Positions 17,070 to 24,685 of a stretch of 26,592 bases of DNA are shown here, piece after piece. Both the position numbers and the translations under genes were made by a program. The stretch spans positions 1 through 26,592 of the forward strand of contig CAYZXL010000068.1 of the NCBI GenBank assembly GCA_964482435.1, in the 5' to 3' direction. Position 1 is the stretch's first letter, and the number at the start of each line of letters is the position of its first letter. The notes beneath the pieces are model-generated. The model saw only the letters and a list, made by a program, of their open reading frames with translations, ran no database searches and was not told the origin of the DNA. This DNA comes from CAYZXL01 sp964482435 (lineage in GTDB: Bacteria; Auribacterota; JABMQX01).

Positions 17070-19661
17070 TCAGTTCTTTGGGCGGAAGGCGATTTGGGCA
17101 GATTTGGTGAGGGAGGCGCGGATTTTCTCGCCTTCTTTGATTTGGCCGGCGATGATTTTTTCGGCGAGGGCGTCCACCAATCGTTTCTGGATGACTCGCT
17201 TGAGGGGTCGTGCTCCGAAGACGGGGTCGTATCCTTCTTTTGCGAGCTGCGTCTTGACAGCATCGTCGAATTCGATGGCGATTCCTTTTGAGGCGACGAC
17301 GTTTTTGAGGCGGTTGAGCTGAATGTCCACAATCTGCTTGAGGAGTTCTTCGTTGAGCTTGTGGAAGACGACGACTTCGTCAATCCGGTTGAGGAACTCG
17401 GGGCGGAAGTTTGCGCGGAGGACTTCCATCACCTTTTCCTTCATTCTGTCGTACTCTCTCTCATCGTACGCCTGAAGGAATTCGCTGCCGAGGTTGGAGG
17501 TCATGATGATGACGGTGTTTTTGAAATCAACGGTTCTTCCCTGACCGTCGGTGAGGCGGCCGTCGTCGAGGATTTGAAGGAGGACGTTGAAGACCTCGAA
17601 ATGCGCTTTTTCAATCTCGTCGAAGAGGATGACGCAATAGCCTCTGCGGCGGACGCGTTCGGTGAGCTGACCACCTTCCTCGTATCCGACGTATCCGGGC
17701 GGTGCGCCAATCAGCCGGGCGACCGAATGCTTCTCCATGTACTCGGACATGTCAATTCGGACGAGGGCGTTTTCGTCGTCGAAGAGGAATTCGGCGAGGG
17801 CTTTGGCAAGCTCAGTTTTGCCGACGCCGGTGGGACCCATGAAGATGAATGAGCCGACGGGGCGATTGGGGTCCTGGAGGCCGGCTCTGGAGCGCCGGAC
17901 GGCGTTTGAGACGGCAACGAGGGCTTCCTCCTGGCCGACAACACGCTGGCGGAGTCTTTCCTCCATGTGCATAAGTTTCTGCACTTCGCCTTCGAGCATC
18001 CTGGAGACGGGGACGCCAGTCCACTTGGAGACGACCTCGGCGACGTCCTCCTCGTCCACTTCCTCTTTGAGGATTGCTCCGTCTTTCTGAAGCTCCTGCA
18101 ATTTCGCTTGAGCGGTTTTGATTTCTCGCTCGAGTTGTGGAACGCGCCCGTACCGCAACTCTGCTGCGAGTGAGAGGTTTCCTTCGCGTTCAGCGGCCTG
18201 CTCGGCGGCGGTCAGCTCCTCCAACTCCTCCTTTGGTTTTCGGAGTCGGTCAATAAGTTGCTTTTCGTTGTGCCATTTTGCCTTGAGGGCGCTGCTTTTT
18301 TCCTTGAGGTCGGCAAGCTCCTCCTCAATTTTATCCCGCCTCTCGACGGAGGCTTTGTCTTTTTCTTTTGCGAGGGCCTGTTTTTCAATCTGGAGCTGCA
18401 TGATTTTTCGCTCGATCTCGTCAATCTCGGTGGGCATGCTGTCAATTTCGATGCGGAGACGGGAAGCCGCTTCGTCCATCAGGTCAATGGCTTTATCGGG
18501 GAGAAAACGGTCGGAGATGTAGCGATTCGAGAGAGTCGCCGCGGCGATGATTGCGGAATCCTTGATCCTGACGCCGTGATGGACTTCGTACCGCTGCTTG
18601 AGACCTCGCAGGATGGCAATCGTGTCCTCGACGGAAGGCGGGGCGATGTAAACCGGCTGAAAGCGCCGCTCAAGGGCAGCGTCCTTCTCGATGCGCTTGC
18701 GGTATTCGTTGAGGGTTGTGGCGCCGATGCAGCGGAGCTCGCCCCTCGCGAGTGCGGGCTTGAGCATGTTGGAGGCGTCAACCGCCCCTTCCGCTGCGCC
18801 TGCACCGACAATCGTGTGAAGCTCGTCTATGAAGAGGATTATTTGCCCGGCGGCATTTTCTATCTCTTTGAGGAATGCCTTAAGCCTCTCCTCGAATTCG
18901 CCGCGGAATTTTGTTCCGGCGACGAGTGCGCCCACGTCGAGGGCAAGGAGCCTTTTTTCCTTAAGCCCTTCGGGGACATCGCCGTTGACTATTCGCTGAG
19001 CAAGCCCTTCGACAATTGCGGTTTTTCCGGTGCCCGGCTCGCCTATGAGGACCGGGTTGTTCTTCGTGCGGCGAGAGAGAACCTGGATTACACGACGGAT
19101 TTCGTCGTCCCTTCCGATGACGGGGTCGAGCTTGCCTTTTCGGGCGAGGGCTGTGAGGTCGCGGCTGTACTTCTCAAGTGCCTGGTACTTCGCTTCGGGT
19201 GTCTGGTCGGTGACGCGGTGCCCGCCGCGGAGGTCTTTGAGAACCGATAGAATTGATTCTTTGGAGATACCGAAGGCGCGAAGGAGCTCGCCCGCAGTCC
19301 CTTTGCTGGCGACCATCGCAAGGAGAATGTGCTCGGTGCTGACGAACTCGTCCTTGAGGTCTTCCGCCTCTTTTTCTGCCGAATCGAGGACTTTCTTCAA
19401 GTCGGGCGAAACGTATGCGCCGGGCTGGGCTTCCCCGTAAACCTTTGGCCGCTTTTTTAGCTCCGCGTCAACCGCTGAGAGGAGCATTTCGGGCTTCGCG
19501 CCGATTCTCTCGACGACGGGCTTGACTATGCCGTCCTCCTGGGAGAGGAGGGCTTTCAGAAGATGCTCCGTCTCGATCTGCTGATGGCTCATCTCCTCAG
19601 CGAAGCGCTGTGCTTCCTGAACCGCCTCTTGAGCTTTGATTGTGAATTTATCGAGTCTCAT
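17070..19661 (-). CDS. clpB: ATP-dependent disaggregase ClpB, 863 aa
   Basis: Hsp100 chaperone that pulls polypeptides out of aggregates together with DnaK/DnaJ/GrpE in the cytoplasm. Start ATG at 19661 with GGAGGTGAG 5-8 nt upstream. In order: a Clp N-terminal repeat domain (1-145), first AAA+ module with Walker A GEPGTGKT (207-214) and Walker B LFIDELHT, a long Glu/Lys-rich coiled-coil M domain (about 400-520) that distinguishes ClpB from ClpA/ClpC, and a second AAA+ module with Walker A GPTGVGKT (about 610) and ILFDEIEKAH. The C-terminal D2-small domain contains GARPLKRVIQ. All catalytic motifs and the length are normal. The gene is expressed from its own promoter at 20082-20110. I saw no CIRCE element in the leader. 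Confidence 0.98.
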   Translation of the reverse strand: MRLDKFTIKAQEAVQEAQRFAEEMSHQQIETEHLLKALLSQEDGIVKPVVERIGAKPEMLLSAVDAELKKRPKVYGEAQPGAYVSPDLKKVLDSAEKEAEDLKDEFVSTEHILLAMVASKGTAGELLRAFGISKESILSVLKDLRGGHRVTDQTPEAKYQALEKYSRDLTALARKGKLDPVIGRDDEIRRVIQVLSRRTKNNPVLIGEPGTGKTAIVEGLAQRIVNGDVPEGLKEKRLLALDVGALVAGTKFRGEFEERLKAFLKEIENAAGQIILFIDELHTIVGAGAAEGAVDASNMLKPALARGELRCIGATTLNEYRKRIEKDAALERRFQPVYIAPPSVEDTIAILRGLKQRYEVHHGVRIKDSAIIAAATLSNRYISDRFLPDKAIDLMDEAASRLRIEIDSMPTEIDEIERKIMQLQIEKQALAKEKDKASVERRDKIEEELADLKEKSSALKAKWHNEKQLIDRLRKPKEELEELTAAEQAAEREGNLSLAAELRYGRVPQLEREIKTAQAKLQELQKDGAILKEEVDEEDVAEVVSKWTGVPVSRMLEGEVQKLMHMEERLRQRVVGQEEALVAVSNAVRRSRAGLQDPNRPVGSFIFMGPTGVGKTELAKALAEFLFDDENALVRIDMSEYMEKHSVARLIGAPPGYVGYEEGGQLTERVRRRGYCVILFDEIEKAHFEVFNVLLQILDDGRLTDGQGRTVDFKNTVIIMTSNLGSEFLQAYDEREYDRMKEKVMEVLRANFRPEFLNRIDEVVVFHKLNEELLKQIVDIQLNRLKNVVASKGIAIEFDDAVKTQLAKEGYDPVFGARPLKRVIQKRLVDALAEKIIAGQIKEGEKIRASLTKSAQIAFRPKN

Positions 19662-20081
19662 CCGTTCTCACCTCCGGATTCATTGTACTGAATGATCCTG
19701 GTCCTGTCGAGCACCTCGCATGCCGGGAAAATGGGGGTTGAATGTCCGGACGCCGACAAGGTTGTCCGCGTTTTGGTGGGGAGGTGAGCGGGGTCTCGAT
19801 GGTAAAAAAAGCGAGGGGCGAAAAAGTGGGCCTTTTTGGGCCTTTTTTAGTTGGCGCTGTCGCTGATAACGTTCTGGAGGAAAGGCAGATATGGAATGTG
19901 ATGTGAAAAAGGAAAAGGCCCAGCAGGGCGGTGAAAAGAGAAGTCTTGAAGAGGCGCTGGGGGTGAAAAGCGAGGTATTCGGGAGCAGAAAGTGGCGGAA
20001 TCGCCGAAGAAGATGAATCATGAGGTGGCATCGTCTTCGCTCCGAGTTGACGCATAGGTGGTGTCTCAACTTTTTGACAGG
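19662..20081 (-). other. long leader of clpB
   Basis: If the promoter at 20082-20110 is the clpB promoter, the mRNA has a ~415-nt leader. It is pyrimidine-rich on the mRNA strand and contains two head-to-tail copies of a GGCCC-centred motif near 19829-19850, where an AAAAAG/CTTTTT pairing could form a weak hairpin. Minus-strand reading frames of 129-135 aa span it, but they are low-complexity and look non-coding. A possible small opposite-strand gene lies inside (19891-20016). Confidence 0.4.
19891..20016 (+). CDS. possible 41-aa highly charged small protein, antisense to the clpB leader
   Basis: An ATG at 19891 follows GGAGGAAAGGCAGAT, a good ribosome-binding site with GGAGG 10 nt before the start. 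The frame runs 41 codons to TGA at 20014-20016. The product is rich in Lys/Glu, with a central LEEALGVKSEVF and a tail of consecutive Arg. No convincing promoter is visible on this strand and the purine-rich composition could produce such a frame by chance. Weak candidate. Confidence 0.25.
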   Translation: MECDVKKEKAQQGGEKRSLEEALGVKSEVFGSRKWRNRRRR

Positions 20082-20110
20082 ATTGTATGCTTTAACTAAT
20101 CATTTGTCAA
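20082..20110 (-). promoter_or_regulatory. near-consensus sigma70 promoter facing clpB
   Basis: On the minus strand: -35 TTGACA (20105-20110, perfect), exactly 17 bp, then -10 TACAAT (20082-20087, 5 of 6). Transcription would start near 20075 and run into clpB. A second TTGACA in the opposite orientation lies at 20074-20079, so the two boxes form an inverted pair around the start region. Confidence 0.7.
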
Positions 20111-20130
20111 GAACACAGAGAGGTGGAACC

Positions 20131-20160
20131 GCAGATGGACGCAGATGAACGCAGATGATG
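20131..20160. repeat. three tandem 10-bp words (GCAGATGRAC type)
   Basis: Three consecutive 10-bp units beginning GCAGATG occupy 20131-20140, 20141-20150 and 20151-20160 in the spacer between the TPR gene and the clpB promoter. They are non-coding. The 10-bp period equals about one DNA helical turn. Confidence 0.7.
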
Positions 20161-20258
20161 ATCCGCAGTGTTTCTCGGTTCGGTCCGAAGGGTGGAGGCC
20201 GTCTTGGAGTGTGGACAAAAAGGGGAGGCCTACGGCGCGGGCGGTGCGGGGCCGGGGG

Positions 20259-22630
20259 CTACAAGGACTCCAGCTCGGCGGTGGCGCGGGAAAGGTTTTC
20301 CGCTACAAGCCGGTGCTCGTGGGGGAAGGCATCCTCGGTGTAAATGGTGAGGGCTTCCCTGTAGCAGGCGATGGCGTTTTTCAGGTTCTCGGCGCGGTCG
20401 CCGGTGGGGAGGTCTGCGTAGGCGATTCCGAGGTTGTTCTTGGTGATGGCCCAGTCAACAGGGAAATCCTCGCGGGTGTAAACGGTGAGGGCTTCCGTGT
20501 AGCAGGCGATTGCTCCCTTGAGGTTTTCGGCGCGGTCGCCCGTGGGGAGCTGGGCATAGGCGTTTCCGAGGTTGTTCTGGGTCATGGCCCAGTCAANNNN
20601 NNNNNNNNNNNNNNNNNNNNNNNNNNNNNNNNNNNNNNNNNNNNNNNNNNNNNNNNNNNNNNNNNNNNNNNNNNNNNNNNNNNNNNNNNNNNNNNNTAGG
20701 CGTTTCCGAGGTTGTTCTGGGTCATGGCCCAGTCAACGGGGAAATCCTCGCAGGTGTAAACGGTGAGAGCTTCCGTGTAGCAGGCGATGGCGTTTTTGAG
20801 GTTTTTGGCTCGGTCACCGGTGGGGAGCTGGGCATAGGCGTTTCCGAGGTTGTTCTGGGTCATGGCCCAGTCAACGGGGAAATCCTCGCGGGTGTAAACG
20901 GTGAGGGCTTGCTTGTAGCAGGCGATGGCGTTTTTGAGGTTTTCGCTACGGTCGCCGGTGGGGAGGTTTTGGTAGGCGACTCCGAGGTTGTTCTGGGTCG
21001 CCGCCCAGTCAAGGGGGAGATGCTCGCGGGTGAGGACCTTGAGGGCTTCCGTGTAGCAGGCGATGGCGTTCTTGAGGTTTTGTGCACGGTCGCCCGTGGG
21101 GAGGCTCCGGTAGGCGTTTCCGAGGTTGTTCTTGGTCAAGGCCCAGTCAACAGGGAGGTCCTCGCGGGTAAGAACCTTGAGGGCTTCCGTGTAGCAGGCG
21201 ATGGCGTTTTTGAGGTTTTTGGCTCGGTCACCGGTGGGGAGCTGGGCATAGGCGTTTCCGAGGTTGTTCTGGGTCGTGGCCCAGTCAACGGGGAAATCCT
21301 CGCGGGTGTAAACGGTGAGGGCTTGATTGTAATAGGCGATGGCGTTCTTGAGGTTCTCGCTACGGTCGCCGGTCGGGAGGTGGCCATAGGCGTTTCCGAG
21401 GTTGTTCTGGGTCATTGCCCAGTCAACGGGGAGACGCTCGCGGGTGTAAACCTTGAGGGCTTCCCTGTAGCATGCGATGGCGTTTTTGAGGTTTTGGGCG
21501 CGGTCGCCGGTGGGGAGGTCCCAGTAAGCGGTTCCGAGGTTGTTCTGGGTCGCGGCCCACTGGACGGGGAAATCCTGGGGCGTGTAAACCTTGAGGGCTC
21601 GCTTCAGGCATGCGATCGCGTTTTTGAGGTTTTGGGCGCGGTCGCCGCTTGGGAGGTGCCAATAGGCCATTCCAAGATTGTTCTGGGTCATGGCCCACTG
21701 GACGGGGAAATCCTGGCGCGTGTAAAACTCGAGCGCTTCTCTGTAGCAGGCTACGGCGTTTTCGAGGCTTTGCGCGCGGTCTCCGGTTTGCTTGTTGGCG
21801 AGGAGCCGGGCTGCGCGAAACAGAAAGTCCGGACGCGCTCGCGCATGATCGCCGTCGGGAAGAAGGAAGGCGACTGCCCTGTCAGCCCACTCGTCGCTGG
21901 AGCTGCCCTTGGCGAGCTGGCGGAGGAGTTGAGCAACCTGCTCAGCGGCCTCTGCCATAGTCTCCCGTTCGCGCTCGGTAGTCTCAGTGCGGGAGGAAAG
22001 GTCTTGCCACAGGGCGGAAAGTTCCTTGACCCGCTGCCGAGCCTCTTCGGCAGGAACCGCTCCTTCGGTGGTGGTCGCCTGGGCGCCGCGCTGCAATATG
22101 CTGACCTGAGCCTCCGGGGGCAATTCAAACTCGAAGACGCCTGAACGGAAGGACCAGAAATCGGGGGCACCTCTCGCGATCAAGCCGAGGGCGTGGTCGG
22201 GAAGCCAGAAGACGAGCGGAAAGGGAATTGTCCTGGGAAAGGCATCGCGCTGGAGGTTCAGGGCAGTGAGGACGGGGGGGCGGTCGTCGTCGCGGTAAGA
22301 AAGGAAATCGGGAAAGGCTTTCTCCATTCCATAGACGAAAACGGCGTCGGGGGGAGGGTTACGGGGTATTCGCCGTGCGAGGGCGGGCAAGGGGTCGGGC
22401 GACTCTTCATGCGAGAGGCGAATTTCCACAACGCTGAGCTCGGGACATTCGGCGCGTACCCTGGCAGCCGGTTGGGATTCCTCGCCGGGATGGTTCCAGC
22501 GCACGAAGGCGAGGGAAAACATCCCCCGTGTCCGGCGCAGATGGCGGGCGAGCCGGCGCGCCTCTGAGGGCATTGGCCGCGCGATGGCGCGGCTGGACGC
22601 GTGTTTATTTGGGTCGCCGAGGGGGCGCAT
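20259..22630 (-). CDS. TPR-repeat protein with conserved N-terminal domain; second gene of an ATPase-TPR module (interrupted by scaffold gap)
   Basis: Start ATG at 22630, with GAAGG 9 nt upstream. It overlaps the ATPase gene by 26 bp, so co-translation is likely. Residues 36-170 look like an alternating beta/alpha domain (FSLAFVRWN, DAVFVYGME, FPLVFWLPDHALGLIA) ending in APDFWSFRSGVFEF (155-168). I recall this last motif from many cyanobacterial and chloroflexal TPR proteins whose function is unassigned. A Glu/Arg-rich helix follows (195-240). From ~280 there are at least ten 46-aa TPR units (consensus NNLGNAY..LPTGDRA.NLKNAIACY.EAL.VYT..DFPVDWA). The frame is broken only by the 100-N gap; a gap of 98 nt would give a 789-aa protein. 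The TPR array is probably a ligand- or partner-binding solenoid. The end is a short divergent repeat before TAA/TGA-type stop at 20259. Confidence 0.85.
20290..21805 (-). repeat. tandem 138-bp TPR-coding repeats
   Basis: The DNA repeats with a strict 138-bp period (46 codons). For example, TTTCCGAGGTTGTTCTGGG occurs at 20703 and 20841. Neighbouring units are nearly identical in DNA and amino acids, while the first and last units diverge. This is typical of an array that expands and contracts by recombination. Confidence 0.92.
20597..20696. other. assembly gap (100 N) inside the TPR repeat array
   Basis: Exactly 100 N, a conventional placeholder for a gap of unknown size. The flanks fall within the 138-bp repeat. 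Aligned to intact units, the missing piece is 98 nt, or 98 plus a multiple of 138. With 100 N the two halves of the gene are out of frame; with 98 + 138n they are in frame. Confidence 0.98.
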
Positions 22631-23969
22631 AATTCAAGGCCTTCTTGAACTTGTCCAATTGACAGATCGGAGGGTCAACCGCGTAAAGCTGCTCAGTGTC
22701 TGAATACATCAGGATGCAAAGGTCGAGGAGCATTTCGAGATATTCCTCGTCTGTTTCAATTTGGTGAGTCTTGTGGACCTTGGCGAGCCTCGGATACCAG
22801 GCCTCTTTGACCTTGCGGCTGCACGAGCGGACCTCGGATGCCATCGCGGCCTTGACAGCCTCGCGGGTGATGGGCAGGGCGTCGCTGAACGAGCAGCACT
22901 GGCGGAGCAAAATCAGAAGATTGCGCGGATGGCCGCCGGAGAAGCGCGCGAGCTCCTCCGCGAGCTCGGGCGGGTCAAAAGCCTTCTCAAAGGGCACGGG
23001 GCCGTGTGGCGCGTGCTCGAATCTCTTGCGCAGCAGGTTCACCAGGGTGGTGGTGGCTTGCTCGCGCTCTTCGCGGTGGAAAAACTCAGGGACGCGAAGG
23101 CATGGGGTTACCACCGGCTGGCGACCATAAATCTGCTTCAGGCGCTCCAGGCGTGCGGAAAAAGCCATCGTGATGGGTAACGTGAGGACCAGATGGGTTC
23201 CGATCCCTGTGAGGGTGGGGGCGTTGTGGAGGAAAAGCAATTCGTGGGAATCGGGTTGCGCTGGCGAGGCGCCCGGGCGGAGGACAAGCTTCTCGAGGTA
23301 GTCAACAATGATGACGAGGTCAGCATATCCCTTTTTCTTGAGGGCGGGGCGCGCCTTTTCATCGAGAAGACGCCTGAACTCTGTTACAAGGGTGGTCCCT
23401 TCCCCTGCAAGGGCATCCCAGAGTTCCTGGCGGACCTTCTTGTCTCCTCGGGCGGCGAGGCATACGTTCGCGCAGAGACTGCCGAAGGGCGTGTCCGGGG
23501 CATTCAGGGAAAGACTCTTCAGCTCCAGTTTGCTGCGCAACAAGTCCCTCAGGCGGAGGGAGAGTTTTTTAAAGTACGCGAGTTCGAGCTTCACGCTATA
23601 GGGCGATTGAGCGAGTTGAATGCTGGTCTGGCTGATGATGGCGAGGAGAACATCCGTAATGCTGTAATCCTCGATATTGAGACATTGACCCGCGTCCACA
23701 TAGACCACCGCCATGGGCGGGTCGCCGTGTGCGAGGTCCTCGCGAAGGCGCTTAAGCTCAGTTGTCTTGCCGTCGCCGAGGAAGCCAGAAATGAGGAAGG
23801 TCTCGCTCCTGCCGGACCTCTGGATATCTCGGGCGACACGGCTGCGCCAGCCGCCTCCTTGGGGGCCCAGGTCGCCGCGCGCCTCGGCCAGGGGCACATA
23901 TCTCGGATCGCCGGGTTCCAGCGCCTGATCGGGATCGCAGGAGCGATAGACTCTTGTGATTTCATCCAT
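22605..23969 (-). CDS. P-loop ATPase of an ATPase-TPR module, 454 aa
   Basis: ATG at 23969 chosen: the predicted transcript start near 24013 leaves a 44-nt leader with GCGAGG 12 nt upstream. An alternative GTG at 23996 would abut its GGGGA directly. The N-terminus has VYRSCDPDQALEPGDPRYVPL (7-27), a signature I recall from ATPases of unassigned function paired with TPR or other partner proteins. Walker A is GFLGDGKTT (62-70). Walker B is LVIIVDYLEK (218-227) with Asp223 and Glu226. SGGHPRNLLILL (344-355) resembles the sensor region of STAND/ORC-like AAA ATPases. There is no transmembrane helix and no fused effector domain. The enzyme is likely a cytoplasmic switch ATPase acting with the TPR protein encoded immediately downstream. 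Stop TAA at 22605-22607. The family recollection is from memory, not a search. Confidence 0.87.
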   Translation of the reverse strand: MDEITRVYRSCDPDQALEPGDPRYVPLAEARGDLGPQGGGWRSRVARDIQRSGRSETFLISGFLGDGKTTELKRLREDLAHGDPPMAVVYVDAGQCLNIEDYSITDVLLAIISQTSIQLAQSPYSVKLELAYFKKLSLRLRDLLRSKLELKSLSLNAPDTPFGSLCANVCLAARGDKKVRQELWDALAGEGTTLVTEFRRLLDEKARPALKKKGYADLVIIVDYLEKLVLRPGASPAQPDSHELLFLHNAPTLTGIGTHLVLTLPITMAFSARLERLKQIYGRQPVVTPCLRVPEFFHREEREQATTTLVNLLRKRFEHAPHGPVPFEKAFDPPELAEELARFSGGHPRNLLILLRQCCSFSDALPITREAVKAAMASEVRSCSRKVKEAWYPRLAKVHKTHQIETDEEYLEMLLDLCILMYSDTEQLYAVDPPICQLDKFKKALNYAPPRRPK

Positions 23970-24019
23970 GGGATTGGCTTGCCTCGCTTTCTGCACTCCC
24001 CGTTCCCATTCTGATAATT

Positions 24020-24048
24020 ATTCTATTCCTTCGAGGTCCGGAGGTCAA
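24020..24048 (-). promoter_or_regulatory. sigma70-type promoter for the ATPase-TPR operon
   Basis: On the minus strand: -35 TTGACC (24043-24048, 5 of 6), exactly 17 bp, -10 TAGAAT (24020-24025, 5 of 6). The transcript would start near 24013, ahead of both candidate ATPase start codons. It supports ATG 23969 over GTG 23996 as the start. Confidence 0.65.
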
Positions 24049-24129
24049 GGTCAATCGGAGCTGTGTAGTAATGCCTCAGTCCTGGTAGGGGGTCACCGCA
24101 GAGCACGCGGAGGATGCGTGTTTGTTGCA

Positions 24130-24146
24130 TCCCGCCTTCGGCGGGA
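24130..24146. repeat. hairpin TCCCGCC-TTC-GGCGGGA
   Basis: Perfect 7-bp stem with a TTC loop. No T-run follows on either side close enough to make a convincing terminator. Confidence 0.6.
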
Positions 24147-24159
24147 CCCGTGGAAGATC

Positions 24160-24181
24160 ATGGGCAAGATGCCCATGCCAC
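24160..24181 (+). repeat. AAGAT-loop hairpin element, copy 1
   Basis: ATGGGC (24160-24165), loop AAGAT, GCCCAT (24171-24176), followed by GCCAC. Same loop as copies 2 and 3 with a different but still fully paired stem. Confidence 0.7.
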
Positions 24182-24206
24182 GTCAAAGCTCGAAGTCCTG
24201 TCGTGT

Positions 24207-24228
24207 GCAGGCGGGACGCCTGCGCTAC
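24207..24228 (+). repeat. GCAGGCG-NGA-CGCCTGC hairpin element, copy 1
   Basis: Perfect 7-bp stem GCAGGCG/CGCCTGC with loop GGA, followed by GCTAC. A second copy with loop AGA and the same GCTAC tail lies at 24636-24657. Confidence 0.7.
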
Positions 24229-24635
24229 GAGCACCCGAGAGTGAGCGGTTACGCTGTGTACGCGCAGCGCTGTCGGGGGGACGAGCGGCGTGCCGGCGAA
24301 GGGGGATTGTGGCTTGACGAACGGGGACGTTCTGAGAAGATGAAGCGGTGATGGCCTGGTGGCGATGAGGGACAGGTGAGAGTTCGCACGAGGGGCAGTT
24401 GTTTGGCGCCGGGTGGCGGCTGTGCTTAAGGGTTAAGGCTCGTAGATGTAACGGGGCCCCGCCCAGGCGGGGCAGTCCCGAGGGCGTCCCTGGCCGCACA
24501 TCAGGACAGAGCGGAGACGGGCTGCTGCATCCCCTTAGAAGAAGAAACTTTGCGGCGCCTGCACGGGCAGGCCCGCCGTCAGAAGGCGGTGGCCAGAGCC
24601 ACTCGGTTGAGCGCGGAGCACCTCAGTGAAAGGAT

Positions 24636-24657
24636 GCAGGCGAGACGCCTGCGCTAC
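24636..24657 (+). repeat. GCAGGCG-NGA-CGCCTGC hairpin element, copy 2
   Basis: Same stem as the copy at 24207, loop AGA instead of GGA, and the same tail GCTAC. It lies 8 bp before AAGAT-loop copy 2. Confidence 0.7.
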
Positions 24658-24664
24658 AGCGGGG

Positions 24665-24677
24665 GGGCAAGATGCCC
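24665..24677 (+). repeat. AAGAT-loop hairpin element, copy 2
   Basis: GGGC (24665-24668), AAGAT, GCCC (24674-24677). The stem sequence differs from copies 1 and 3 but pairs fully. Confidence 0.65.
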
Positions 24678-24685
24678 TCGAGACA

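Noticed and set aside
18258..19250. 330-aa plus-strand frame opposite clpB
   Set aside because: No recognisable motif, and clpB on the other strand is intact and conserved throughout.
19648..20069. 129-135-aa minus-strand frames in the clpB leader
   Set aside because: Low-complexity Pro/Ser/Phe/Arg composition, overlapping each other and the clpB start, with no ribosome-binding site of note.
19662..20110. A CIRCE (HrcA) operator in front of clpB
   Set aside because: I looked for the TTAGCACTC/GAGTGCTAA inverted repeat and did not see it.
20259..21805. The 138-bp repeats as a CRISPR array
   Set aside because: Units are contiguous, coding and without unique spacers of CRISPR length.
20909..22144. 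411-aa plus-strand reading frame across the TPR gene
   Set aside because: It is the antisense of the 138-bp repeats; its Val/Gly/Glu-rich repeats mirror the TPR units, while the minus strand gives clear TPR motifs.
23970..23996. GTG at 23996 as the ATPase start
   Set aside because: Its only ribosome-binding-like bases touch the start codon and the predicted promoter would leave just ~17 nt; ATG 23969 fits better. Not fully excluded.
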